Assembly (NCBI GenBank): GCA_964036315.1
Contig: OZ038509.1
Span: 29,652,968 to 29,716,967 of the forward strand
From: Acanthosepion esculentum
Lineage: Eukaryota > Mollusca > Cephalopoda > Sepiida > Sepiidae
Length of the DNA stretch: 64,000 bases
Direction of reading: 5' to 3'
Under the pieces are notes generated by a model. It was not told the DNA's origin and made no database searches. It saw only the letters and a list, made by a program, of their open reading frames with translations. A program made the translations under genes and the position numbers. Positions 21,456-35,200 of the stretch are shown here, in pieces (the first letter of the stretch is position 1; each line of letters starts with the position of its first letter).

Positions 21456-24400
21456 AAAACCAATAAAATTATTGAAAATCGTTATAATATCGATCAGAAA
21501 ATATAGATTTTGACAATTTCCAACAGTTTCCACAAAGTTTTATTGCAAATATTAAGTTTTACAAAGTTTTGAAAAATATTGAAATTTCAATGCAAAAGTA
21601 AGCATTTCAAGTTAGTTTTTCAACGTTAAACACGGTATTTTGCAAATTGATGTTGCTGTTTGAAAACATTAGAAAACCAATAAAATTATTGAAAATCGAT
21701 ATGGTATCGATCAGAAAATATTGATTTTGACAATTTCCAACAGTTTCCACAAAGTTTTATTGCAAATATAAAGTTTTACAAACATTTGAAAAATATTGAA
21801 ATTTCAATGCAAAAGTAAGCATTTCAAGCTAGTTTTTCAACGTTAAACACGGTATTTTGCAAATTGATGTTGCTGTTTGAAAACATTAGAAAACCAATAA
21901 AATTATTGAAAATCGATATGGTATCGATCAGAAAATATTGATTTTGACAATTTCCAACAGTTTCCACAAAGTTTTATTGCAAATATTAAGTTTTACAAAG
22001 TTTTGAAAAATATTGAAATTTCAATGCAAAAGTAAGCATTTCAAGCTAGTTTTTCAACGTTAAACACGGTATTTTGCAAATTGATGTTGCTGTTTGAAAA
22101 CATTAGAAAACCAATAAAATTATTGAAAATCGATATGGTATCGATCAGAAAATATTTATTTTGACAATTTCCAACAGTTTCCACAAAGTTTTATTGCAAA
22201 TATAATGTTTTACAAACTTTTGAAAAATATTGAAATTTCAACGCAAAAGTCAGCATTTCAAGCTACTTTTTCAACGTTAAACACGCTATTTTGCAAATTG
22301 ATGTTGCTGTTTGAAAACATTAGAAAACCAATAAAATTATTGAAAATCGATATGGTATCGATCAGAAAATATTGATTTTGACAATTTCCAACAGTTTCCA
22401 CAAAGTTTTATTGCAAATATAAAGTTTTACAAACATTTGAAAAATATTGAAATTTCAATGCAAAAGTAAGCATTTCAAGCTAGTTTTTCAACGTTAAACA
22501 CGGTATTTTGCAAATTGATGTTGCTGTTTGAAAACATTAGAAAACCAATAAAATTATTGAAAATCGATATGGTATCGATCAGAAAATATAGATTTTGACA
22601 ATTTCCAACAGTTTCCACAAAGTTTTATTGCAAATATTAAGTTTTACAAAGTTTTGAAAAATATTGAAATTTCAATGCAAAAGTAAGCATTTCAAGTTAG
22701 TTTTTCAACGTTAAACACGGTATTTTGCAAATTGATGTTGCTGTTTGAAAACATTAGAAAACCAATAAAATTATTGAAAATCGATATGGTATCGATCAGA
22801 AAATATTGATTTTGACAATTTCCAACAGTTTCCACAAAGTTTTATTGCAAATATAAAGTTTTACAAACATTTGAAAAATATTGAAATTTCAATGCAAAAG
22901 TAAGCATTTCAAGCTAGTTTTTCAACGTTAAACACGGTATTTTGCAAATTGATGTTGCTGTTTGAAAACATTAGAAAACCAATAAAATTATTGAAAATCG
23001 ATATGGTATCGATCAGAAAATATTGATTTTGACAATTTCCAACAGTTTCCACAAAGTTTTATTGCAAATATTAAGTTTTACAAAGTTTTGAAAAATATTG
23101 AAATTTCAATGCAAAAGTAAGCATTTCAAGCTAGTTTTTCAACGTTAAACACGGTATTTTGCAAATTGATGTTGCTGTTTGAAAACATTAGAAAACCAAT
23201 AAAATTATTGAAAATCGATATGGTATCGATCAGAAAATATTTATTTTGACAATTTCCAACAGTTTCCACAAAGTTTTATTGCAAATATAATGTTTTACAA
23301 ACTTTTGAAAAATATTGAAATTTCAACGCAAAAGTCAGCATTTCAAGCTACTTTTTCAACGTTAAACACGCTATTTTGCAAATTGATGTTGCTGTTTGAA
23401 AACATTAGAAAACCAATAAAATTATTGAAAATCGATATGGTATCGATCAGAAAATATTGATTTTGACAATTTCCAACAGTTTCCACAAAGTTTTATTGCA
23501 AATATAAAGTTTTACAAACATTTGAAAAATATTGAAATTTCAATGCAAAAGTAAGCATTTCAAGCTAGTTTTTCAACGTTAAACACGGTATTTTGCAAAT
23601 TGATGTTGCTGTTTGAAAACATTAGAAAACCAATAAAATTATTGAAAATCGATATGGTATCGATCAGAAAATATAGATTTTGACAATTTCCAACAGTTTC
23701 CACAAAGTTTTATTGCAAATATTAAGTTTTACAAAGTTTTGAAAAATATTGAAATTTCAATGCAAAAGTAAGCATCTCAAGCTAGTTTTTCAACGTTAAA
23801 CACGGTATTCTGCAAATTAATGTTGCTGTGTGAAAACATTAGAAAAGCAATAAAATTATTGAAAATCGATATGGTATCGATCAGAAAATATTGATTTTGA
23901 CAATTTCCAACAGTTTCCACAAAGTTTTATTGCAAATATAAAGTTTTACAAACATTTGAAAAATATTGAAATTTCAATGCAAAAGTAAGCATTTCAAGCT
24001 AGTTTTTCAGCGTTAAACACGGTATTTTGAAAATTGATGTTGCTGTTTGAAAACATTAGAAAACCAATAAAATTATTGAAAATCGATATGGTATCGATCT
24101 GAAAATATTGATTTTGACAATTTCCAACAGTTTCCACAAAGTTTTATTGCAAATATAAAGTTTTACAAACTTTTGAAAAATATTGAAATTTCAATGCAAA
24201 AGTAAGCATTTCAATCTAGTTTTTCAACGTTAAACACGGTATTTTGAAAATTGATGTTTGAAAACATTAGAAAACCAATAAAATTATTGAAAATCGATAT
24301 GGTATCGATCAGAAAATATTGATTTTGACAATTTCCAACAGTTTCCACAAAGTTTTATTGCAAATATTAAGTTTTACAAAGTTTTGAAAAATATTGAAAT

Positions 24401-26650
24401 TTCAATGCAAAAGTAAGCATTTCAAGCTAGTTTTTCAACGTTAAACACGGTATTTTGAAAATTGATGTTGCTGTTTGAAAACATTAGAAAACCAATAAAA
24501 TTATTGAAAATCCATATGGTACCGATCAGAAAATATTGATTTTGACAATTTCCAACAGTTTCCACAAAGTTTTATTGAAATATAAAGTTTTACAAAGTTT
24601 TGAAAAATATTGAAATTTCAATGCAAAAGTAAGCATTTCAAGCTAGTTTTTCAACGTTAAACACGGTATTTTGCAAATTGATGTTGCTGTTTGAAAACAT
24701 TAGAATACCAATAAAATTATTGAAAATCGATATGGTATCGATCAGAAAATATTGATTTTGACAATTTCCAACAGTTTCCACAAAGTTTTATTGCAAATAT
24801 TAAGTTATACAAACTTTTGAAAAATATTGAAATTTCAATGCAAAAGTAAGCATTTCAAGGTAGTTTTTCAACGTTAAACACGGTATTTTGCAAATTGATG
24901 TTCCTGTTTGAAACCATTAGAAAACCAATAAAATTATTGAAAATCGATATGGTATCGATCAGAAAATATTGATTTTGACAATTTCCAACAGTTTCCACAA
25001 AGTTTTATTGCAAATATTAAGTTTTACAAAGTTTTGAAAAATATTGAAATTTCAATGCAAAAGTAAGCATTTCAAGTTAGTTTTTCAACGTTAAACACGG
25101 TATTTTGCAAATTGATGTTGCTGTTTGAAAACATTAGAAAACCAATAAAATTATTGAAAATCGATATGGTATCGATCAGAAAATATTGATTTTGACAATT
25201 TCCAACAGTTTCCACAAAGTTTTATTGCAAATATAAAGTTTTACAAACATTTGAAAAATATTGAAATTTCAATGCAAAAGTAAGCATTTCAAGCTAGTTT
25301 TTCAACGTTAAACACGGTATTTTGCAAATTGATGTTGCTGTTTGAAAACATTAGAAAACCAATAAAATTATTGAAAATCGATATGGTATCGATCAGAAAA
25401 TATTGATTTTGACAATTTCCAACAGTTTCCACAAAGTTTTATTGCAAATATTATGTTTTACAAAGTTTTGAAAAATATTGAAATTTCAATGCAAAAGTAA
25501 GCATTTCAAGCTAGTTTTTCAACGTTAAACACGGTATTTTGCAAATTGATGTTGCTGTTTGAAAACATTAGAAAACCAATAAAATTATTGAAAATCGATA
25601 TGGTATCGATCAGAAAATATTTATTTTGACAATTTCCAACAGTTTCCACAAATTTTTATTGCAAATATTAAGTTTTACAAAGTTTTGAAAAATATTGAAA
25701 TTTCAATGCAAAAGTAAGCATTTCAAGTTAGTTTTTCAACGTTAAACACGGTATTTTGCAAATTGATGTTGCTGTTTGAAAACATTAGAAAACCAATAAA
25801 ATTATTGAAAATCGATATGGTATCGATCAGAAAATATTGATTTTGACAATTTCCAACAGTTTCCACAAAGTTTTATTGCAAATATAAAGTTTTACAAACA
25901 TTTGAAAAATATTGAAATTTCAATGCAAAAGTAAGCATTTCAAGCTAGTTTTTCAACGTTAAACACGGTATTTTGCAAATTGATGTTGCTGTTTGAAAAC
26001 ATTAGAAAACCAATAAAATTATTGAAAATCGATATGGTATCGATCAGAAAATATAGATTTTGACAATTTCCAACAGTTTCCACAAAGTTTTATTGCAAAT
26101 ATTAAGTTTTACAAAGTTTTGAAAAATATTGAAATTTCAATGCAAAAGTAAGCATCTCAAGCTAGTTTTTCAACGTTAAACACGGTATTCTGCAAATTAA
26201 TGTTGCTGTGTGAAAACATTAGAAAAGCAATAAAATTATTGAAAATCGATATGGTATCGATCAGAAAATATTGATTTTGACAATTTCCAACAGTTTCCAC
26301 AAAGTTTTATTGCAAATATAAAGTTTTACAAACATTTGAAAAATATTGAAATTTCAATGCAAAAGTAAGCATTTCAAGCTAGTTTTTCAGCGTTAAACAC
26401 GGTATTTTGAAAATTGATGTTGCTGTTTGAAAACATTAGAAAACCGATAAAATTATTGAAAATCGATATGGTATCGATCTGAAAATATTGATTTTGACAA
26501 TTTCCAACAGTTTCCACAAAGTTTTATTGCAAATATAAAGTTTTACAAACTTTTGAAAAATATTGAAATTTCAATGCAAAAGTAAGCATTTCAATCTAGT
26601 TTTTCAACGTTAAACACGGTATTTTGAAAATTGATGTTTGAAAACATTAG
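21456..26650 (+). repeat. Domain II long tandem duplication, copy 2
   Basis: Copy of 15610-21021 that lacks the GTTGTACAAAC monomer. Here the CCATATGGTACC unit (24488) runs straight into GAATACC and GTTATAC (24704). No other difference was noticed by eye across about 5.2 kb, apart from AAAACCAATA or CCGATA positions that are shared in register. Confidence 0.83.
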
Positions 26651-28819
26651 AAAACCAATAAAATTATTGAAAATCGATATGGTATCGATCAGAAAATATT
26701 GATTTTGACAATTTCCAACAGTTTCCACAAAGTTTTATTGCAAATATTATGTTTTACAAACTTCTGAAAAATATTGAAATTTCAACGCAAAAGTCAGCAT
26801 TTCAAGCTACTTTTTCAACGTTAAACACGCTATTTTGCAAATTGATGTTGCTCTTTGAAAACATTAGAAAACCAATAAAATTATTGAAAATCGATATGGT
26901 ATCGATCAGAAAATATTGATTTTGACAATTTCCAACAGTTTCCACAAAGTTTTATTGCAAATATTAAGTTTTACAAAGTTTTGAAAAATATTGAAATTTC
27001 AATGCAAAAGTAAGCATTTCAAGCTAGTTTTTCAACGTTAAACACGGTATTTTGAAAATTGATGTTGCTGTTTGAAAACATTAGAAAACCAATAAAATTA
27101 TTGAAAATCGATATGGTATCGATCAGAAAATATTGATTTTGACAATTTCCAACAGTTTCCACAAAGTTTTATTGCAAATATAAAGTTTTACAAACATTTT
27201 AAAAATATTGAAATTTCAATGCGAAAAGTAAGCATTTCAAGCTAGTTTTTCAACGTTAAACACGGTATTTTGAAAATTGATGTTGCTGTTTGAAAACATT
27301 AGAAAACCAATAAAATTATTGAAAAACGATATGGTATCGATCAGAAAATATAGATTTTGACAATTTCCAACAGTTTCCACAAAGTTTTATTGCAAATATT
27401 GTTTTACAAAGTTTTGAAAAATATTGAAATTTCAATGCAAAAGTAAGCATTTCAAGCTAGTTTTTCAACGTTAAACACGGTATTTTGCAAATTGATGTTG
27501 CTGTTTGAAAACATTAGAAAACCAATAAAATTATTGAAAATCGATATGGTATCGATCAGAAAATATTGATTTTGACAATTTCCAACAGTTTCCACAAAGT
27601 TTTATTGCAAATATTAAGTTTTACAAAGTTTTGAAAAATATTGAAATTTCAATGCAAAAGTAAGCATTTCAAGCTAGTTTTTCAACGTTAAACACGGTAT
27701 TTTGCAAATTGATGTTGCTGTTTGAAAACATTAGAAAACCAATAAAATTATTGAAAATCGATATGGTATCGATCAGAAAATATAGATTTTGACAATTTCC
27801 CACAGTTTCCACAAAGTTTTATTGCAAATATTAAGTTTTACAAAGTTTTGAAAAATATTGAAATTTCAACGCAAAAGTAAGCATTTCAAGCTAGTTTTTC
27901 AACGTTAAACACGCTATTTTGCAAATTGATGTTGCTGTTTGAAAACATTAGAAAACCAATAAAATTATTGAAAATCGATATGGTATCGATCAGAAAATAT
28001 TGATTTTGACAATTTCCAACAGTTTCCACAAAGTTTTATTGCAAATATAAAGTTTTAGAAACATTTGAAAAATATTGAAATTTCAATGCAAAAGTAAGCA
28101 TTTCAAGCTAGTTTTTCAACGTTAAACACGGTATTTTGCAAATTGATGTTGCTGTTTGAAAACATTAGAAAACCAATAAAATTATTGAAAATCGATATGG
28201 TATCGATCAGAAAATATAGATTTTGACAATTTCCAACAGTTTCCACAAAGTTTTATTGCAAATATTAAGTTTTACAAAGTTTTGAAAAATATTGAAATTT
28301 CAAAGCAAAAGTAAGCATCTCAAGCTAGTTTTTCAACGTTAAACACGGTATTCTGCAAATTAATGTTGCTGTTTGAAAACATTAGAAAACCTATAAAATT
28401 ATTGAAAATCGATATGGTATCGATCAGAAAATATTGATTTTGACAATTTCCAACAGTTTCCACAAAGTTTTATTGCAAATATTATGTTTTACAAACTTTT
28501 GAAAAATATTGAAATTTCAACGCAAAAGTCAGCATTTCAAGCTACTTTTTCAACGTTAAACACGCTATTCTGCAAATTAATGTTGCTGTTTGAAAACATT
28601 AGAAAACCAATAAAATTATTGAAAATCGTTATAATATCGATCAGAAAATATAGATTTTGACAATTTCCAACAGTTTCCACAAAGTTTTATTGCAAATATT
28701 AAGTTTTACAAAGTTTTGAAAAATATTGAAATTTCAATGCAAAAGTAAGCATTTCAAGTTAGTTTTTCAACGTTAAACACGGTATTTTGCAAATTGATGT
28801 TGCTGTTTGAAAACATTAG
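26651..28819 (+). repeat. Mosaic segment rebuilt from the end of domain I copy 2
   Basis: After a class 2 CTTCTG monomer and a class 1 monomer, 27085-28819 follows the order of 13222-14958: GCGAAAAG insertion, AAAACGAT, class 1, TTCCCAC, TTTAGAAAC, CAAAGC, CCTATA class 2, CGTTATAATA. The offset is 13863, then 13861 after a 2-bp deletion in the monomer at 27303 (ATATTGTTTTAC, loss of AA). This copy has GTATCGATC where 13440 has GTATTGATC, so the 13440 change is private to that unit. Confidence 0.8.
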
Positions 28820-29464
28820 AAAACCAATAAAATTATTGAAAATCGATATGGTATCGATCAGAAAATATTGATTTTGACAATTTCCAACAGTTTCCACAAA
28901 GTTTTATTGCAAATATTAAGTTTTACAAAGTTTTGAAAAATATTGAAATTTCAATGCAAAAGTAAGCATTTCAAGCTAGTTTTTCAACGTTAAACACGGT
29001 ATTTTGCAAATTGATGTTGCTGTTTGAAAACATTAGAAAACCAATAAAATTATTGAAAATCGATATGGTATCGATCAGAAAATATTTATTTTGACAATTT
29101 CCAACAGTTTCCACAAAGTTTTATTGCAAATATAATGTTTTACAAACTTTTGAAAAATATTGAAATTTCAACGCAAAAGTCAGCATTTCAAGCTACTTTT
29201 TCAACGTTAAACACGCTATTTTGCAAATTGATGTTGCTGTTTGAAAACATTAGAAAACCAATAAAATTATTGAAAATCGATATGGTATCGATCAGAAAAT
29301 ATTGATTTTGACAATTTCCAACAGTTTCCACAAAGTTTTATTGCAAATATAAAGTTTTACAAACATTTGAAAAATATTGAAATTTCAATGCAAAAGTAAG
29401 CATTTCAATCTAGTTTTTCAACGTTAAACACGGTATTTTGAAAATTGATGTTTGAAAACATTAG
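28820..29464 (+). repeat. Three-monomer mosaic with a chimeric 6-bp deletion unit
   Basis: An ATATTAAG class 1 unit (28820) and the TTTATT subtype (29037) follow the domain II order. The third unit (29254) starts as reference class 1 (CAGAAAATATT, ACAAACATTTG) but ends with CAATCTA, TTGAAAATTG and the 6-bp deletion. The deletion monomer elsewhere has CTGAAAATATT and ACAAACTTTTG. The chimera joins two parents between positions 116 and 156. Confidence 0.78.
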
Positions 29465-30332
29465 AAAACCAATAAAATTATTGAAAATCGATATGGTATC
29501 GATCAGAAAATATTGATTTTGACAATTTCCAACAGTTTCCACAAAGTTTTATTGCAAATATTATGTTTTACAAACTTCTGAAAAATATTGAAATTTCAAC
29601 GCAAAAGTCAGCATTTCAAGCTACTTTTTCAACGTTAAACACGCTATTTTGCAAATTGATGTTGCTCTTTGAAAACATTAGAAAACCAATAAAATTATTG
29701 AAAATCGATATGGTATCGATCAGAAAATATTGATTTTGACAATTTCCAACAGTTTCCACAAAGTTTTATTGCAAATATTATGTTTTACAAACTTTTGAAA
29801 AATATTGAAATTTCAACGCAAAAGTCAGCATTTCAAGCTACTTTTTCAACGTTAAACACGCGATTTTGCAAATTGATGTTGCTGTTTGAAAACATTAGAA
29901 AACCAATAAAATTATTGAAAATCGATATGGTATCGATCAGAAAATATTGATTTTGACAATTTCAAACAGTTTCCACAAAGTTTTATTGCAAATATTAAGT
30001 TTTACAAAGTTTTGAAAAATATTGAAATTTCAATGCAAAAGTAAGCATTTCAAGCTAGTTTTTCAACGTTAAACACGGTATTTTGCAAATTGATGTTGCT
30101 GTTTGAAAACATTAGAAAACCAATAAAATTATTGAAAATCGATATGGTATCGATCAGAAAATATTGATTTTGACAATTTCCAACAGTTTCCACAAAGTTT
30201 TATTGCAAATATTAAGTTTTACAAAGTTTTGAAAAATATTGAAATTTCAATGCAAAAGTAAGCATTTCAAGCTAGTTTTTCAACGTTAAACACGGTATTT
30301 TGAAAATTGATGTTGCTGTTTGAAAACATTAG
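29465..30332 (+). repeat. Copy of domain I monomers 5-8
   Basis: Class 2 CTTCTG, class 2 CGCGAT, TTTCAAAC and class 1 with C188 to A, in the order of 863-1730 (offset 28602). It is followed by a unit of the 218 type, so the domain I order restarts here. Confidence 0.8.
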
Positions 30333-32278
30333 AAAACCAATAAAATTATTGAAAATCGATATGGTATCGATCAGAAAATATAGATTTTGACAATTTCCAA
30401 CAGTTTCCACAAAGTTTTATTGCAAATATTAAGTTTTACAAAGTTTTGAAAAATATTGAAATTTCAATGCAAAAGTAAGCATCTCAAGCTAGTTTTTCAA
30501 CGTTAAACACGGTATTCTGCAAATTAATGTTGCTGTTTGAAAACATTAGAAAAGCAATAAAATTATTGAAAATCGATATGGTATCGATCAGAAAATATTG
30601 ATTTTGACAATTTCCAACAGTTTCCACAAAGTTTTATTGCAAATATAAAGTTTTACAAACATTTGAAAAATATTGAAATTTCAATGCAAAAGTAAGCATT
30701 TCAAGCTAGTTTTTCAGCGTTAAACACGGTATTTTGAAAATTGATGTTGCTGTTTGAAAACATTAGAAAACCAATAAAATTATTGAAAATCGATATGGTA
30801 TCGATCTGAAAATATTGATTTTGACAATTTCCAACAGTTTCCACAAAGTTTTATTGCAAATATAAAGTTTTACAAACTTTTGAAAAATATTGAAATTTCA
30901 ATGCAAAAGTAAGCATTTCAATCTAGTTTTTCAACGTTAAACACGGTATTTTGAAAATTGATGTTTGAAAACATTAGAAAACCAATAAAATTATTGAAAA
31001 TCGATATGGTATCGATCAGAAAATATTGATTTTGACAATTTCCAACAGTTTCCACAAAGTTTTATTGCAAATATTATGTTTTACAAACTTCTGAAAAATA
31101 TTGAAATTTCAACGCAAAAGTCAGCATTTCAAGCTACTTTTTCAACGTTAAACACGCTATTTTGCAAATTGATGTTGCTCTTTGAAAACATTAGAAAACC
31201 AATAAAATTATTGAAAATCGATATGGTATCGATCAGAAAATATTGATTTTGACAATTTCCAACAGTTTCCACAAAGTTTTATTGCAAATATTATGTTTTA
31301 CAAACTTTTGAAAAATATTGAAATTTCAACGCAAAAGTCAGCATTTCAAGCTACTTTTTCAACGTTAAACACGCGATTTTGCAAATTGATGTTGCTGTTT
31401 GAAAACATTAGAAAACCAATAAAATTATTGAAAATCGATATGGTATCGATCAGAAAATATTGATTTTGACAATTTCAAACAGTTTCCACAAAGTTTTATT
31501 GCAAATATTAAGTTTTACAAAGTTTTGAAAAATATTGAAATTTCAATGCAAAAGTAAGCATTTCAAGCTAGTTTTTCAAAGTTAAACACGGTATTTTGCA
31601 AATTGATGTTGCTGTTTGAAAACATTAGAAAACCAATAAAATTATTGAAAATCGATATGGTATCGATCAGAAAATATTGATTTTGACAATTTCCAACAGT
31701 TTCCACAAAGTTTTATTGCAAATATTAAGTTTTACAAAGTTTTGAAAAATATTGAAATTTCAATGCAAAAGTAAGCATTTCAAGCTAGTTTTTCAACGTT
31801 AAACACGGTATTTTGAAAATTGATGTTGCTGTTTGAAAACATTAGAAAACCAATAAAATTATTGAAAATCCATATGGTACCGATCAGAAAATATTGATTT
31901 TGACAATTTCCAACAGTTTCCACAAAGTTTTATTGAAATATAAAGTTTTACAAAGTTTTGAAAAATATTGAAATTTCAATGCAAAAGTAAGCATTTCAAG
32001 CTAGTTTTTCAACGTTAAACACGGTATTTTGCAAATTGATGTTGCTGTTTGAAAACATTAGAAAACCAATAAAATTATTGAAAATCGATATGGTATCGAT
32101 CAGAAAATATTGATTTTGACAATTTCCAACAGTTTCCACAAAGTTTTATTGCAAATATAAAGTTGTACAAACATTTGAAAAATATTGAAATTTCAATGCA
32201 AAAGTAAGCATTTCAAGCTAGTTTTTCAACGTTAAACACGGTATTTTAAAAATTGATGTTGCTGTTTGAAAACATTAG
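30333..32278 (+). repeat. Copy of domain I monomers 2-10
   Basis: Nine monomers in the order of 218-2163 at offset 30115 (6-bp deletion at 845 and 30960; CCATATGGTACC at 1755 and 31870). Differences are CTGTTTG in place of CTGTGTG in the first unit, TCAAAGTT at 31412, and TTTAAAAATTG with GAATACC at the end, as in the second 6-monomer unit at 3248-3464. This is the last well-ordered domain I segment in the window. Confidence 0.82.
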
Positions 32279-35200
32279 AATACCAATAAAATTATTGAAA
32301 ATCGATATGGTATCGATCAGAAAATATTGATTTTGACAATTTCCAACAGTTTCCACAAAGTTTTATTGCAAATATAATGTTTTACAAACTTTTGAAAAAT
32401 ATTGAAATTTCAACGCAAAAGTCAGCATTTCAAGCTACTTTTTCAACGTTAAACACGCTATTTTGCAAATTGATGTTGCTGTTTGAAAACATTAGAAAAC
32501 CAATAAAATTATTGAAAATCGATATGGTATCGATCAGAAAATATTGATTTTGACAATTTCCAACAGTTTCCACAAAGTTTTATTGCAAATATAAAGTTTT
32601 ACAAACATTTGAAAAATATTGAAATTTCAATGCAAAAGTAAGCATTTCAAGCTAGTTTTTAAACGTTAAACACGGTATTTTGCAAATTGATGTTGCTGTT
32701 TGAAAACATTAGAAAACCAATAAAATTATTGAAAATCGATATGGTATCGATCAGAAAATATAGATTTTGACAATTTCCAACAGTTTCCACAAAGTTTTAT
32801 TGCAAATATTAAGTTTTACAAAGTTTTGAAAAATATTGAAATTTCAATGCAAAAGTAAGCATTTCAAGCTAGTTTTTCAACGTTAAACACGGTATTTTGC
32901 AAATTGATGTTGCTGTTTGAAAACATTAGAAAACCAATAAAATTATTGAAAATCGATATGGTATCGATCAGAAAATATTGATTTTGACAATTTCCAACAG
33001 TTTCCACAAAGTTTTATTGCAAATATTAAGTTTTACAAAGTTTTGAAAAATATTGAAATTTCAATGCAAAAGTAAGCATTTCAAGCTAGTTTTTCAACGT
33101 TAAACACGGTATTTTGCAAATTGATGTTGCTGTTTGAAAACATTAGAAAACCAATAAAATTATTGAAAATCGATATGGTATCGATCAGAAAATATAGATT
33201 TTGACAATTTCCCACAGTTTCCACAAAGTTTTATTGCAAATATTAAGTTTTACAAAGTTTTGAAAAATATTGAAATTTCAACGCAAATTAAGCATTTCAA
33301 GCTAGTTTTTCAACGTTAAACACGCTATTTTGCAAATTGATGTTGCTGTTTGAAAACATTAGAAAACCAATAAAATTATTGAAAATCGATATGGTATCGA
33401 TCAGAAAATATTGATTTTGACAATTTCCAACAGTTTCCACAAAGTTTTATTGCAAATATAAAGTTTTAGAAACATTTGAAAAATATTGAAATTTCAATGC
33501 AAAAGTAAGCATTTCAAGCTAGTTTTTCAACGTTAAACACGGTATTTTGCAAATTGATGTTGCTGTTTGAAAACATTAGAAAACCAATAAAATTATTGAA
33601 AATCGATATGGTATCGATCAGAAAATATAGATTTTGACAATTTCCAACAGTTTCCACAAAGTTTTATTGCAAATATTAAGTTTTACAAAGTTTTGAAAAA
33701 TATTGAAATTTCAATGCAAAAGTAAGCATCTCAAGCTAGTTTTTCAACGTTAAACACGGTATTCTGCAAATTAATGTTGCTGTTTGAAAACATTAGAAAA
33801 CCAATAAAATTATTGAAAATCGATATGGTATCGATCAGAAAATATTGATTTTGACAATTTCCAACAGTTTCCACAAAGTTTTATTGCAAATATTATGTTT
33901 TACAAACTTTTGAAAAATATTGAAATTTCAACGCAAAAGTCAGCATTTCAAGCTACTTTTTCAACGTTAAACACGCTATTCTGCAAATTAATGTTGCTGT
34001 TTGAAAACATTAGAAAACCAATAAAATTATTGAAAATCGTTATGGTATCGATCAGAAAATATAGATTTTGACAATTTCCAACAGTTTCCACAAAGTTTTA
34101 TTGCAAATATTAAGTTTTACAAAGTTTTGAAAAATATTGAAATTTCAATGCAAAAGTAAGCATTTCAAGTTAGTTTTTCAACGTTAAACACGGTATTTTG
34201 CAAATTGATGTTGCTCTTTGAAAACATTAGAAAACCAATAAAATTATTGAAAATCGATATGGTATCGATCAGAAAATATTGATTTTGACAATTTCCAACA
34301 GTTTCCACAAAGTTTTATTGCAAATATTAAGTTTTACAAAGTTTTGAAAAATATTGAAATTTCAACGCAAAAGTCAGCATTTCAAGCTACTTTTTCAACG
34401 TTAAACACGCTATTTTGCAAATTGATGTTGCTGTTTGAAAACATTAGAAAACCAATAAAATTATTGAAAATCGATATGGTATCGATCAGAAAATATTGAT
34501 TTTGACAATTTCCAACAGTTTCCACAAAGTTTTATTGCAAATATAAAGTTTTACAAACATTTGAAAAATATTGAAATTTCAATGCAAAAGTAAGCATTTC
34601 AAGCTAGTTTTTAAACGTTAAACACGGTATTTTGCAAATTGATGTTGCTGTTTGAAAACATTAGAAAACCAATAAAATTATTGAAAATCGATATGGTATC
34701 GATCAGAAAATATAGATTTTGACAATTTCCAACAGTTTCCACAAAGTTTTATTGCAAATATTAAGTTTTACAAAGTTTTGAAAAATATTGAAATTTCAAT
34801 GCAAAAGTAAGCATTTCAAGCTAGTTTTTCAACGTTAAACACGGTATTTTGCAAATTGATGTTGCTGTTTGAAAACATTAGAAAACCAATAAAATTATTG
34901 AAAATCGATATGGTATCGATCAGAAAATATAGATTTTGACAATTTCCCACAGTTTCCACAAAGTTTTATTGCAAATATTAAGTTTTACAAAGTTTTGAAA
35001 AATATTGAAATTTCAACGCAAATTAAGCATTTCAAGCTAGTTTTTCAACGTTAAACACGCTATTTTGCAAATTGATGTTGCTGTTTGAAAACATTAGAAA
35101 ACCAATAAAATTATTGAAAATCGATATGGTATCGATCAGAAAATATTGATTTTGACAATTTCCAACAGTTTCCACAAAGTTTTATTGCAAATATAAAGTT

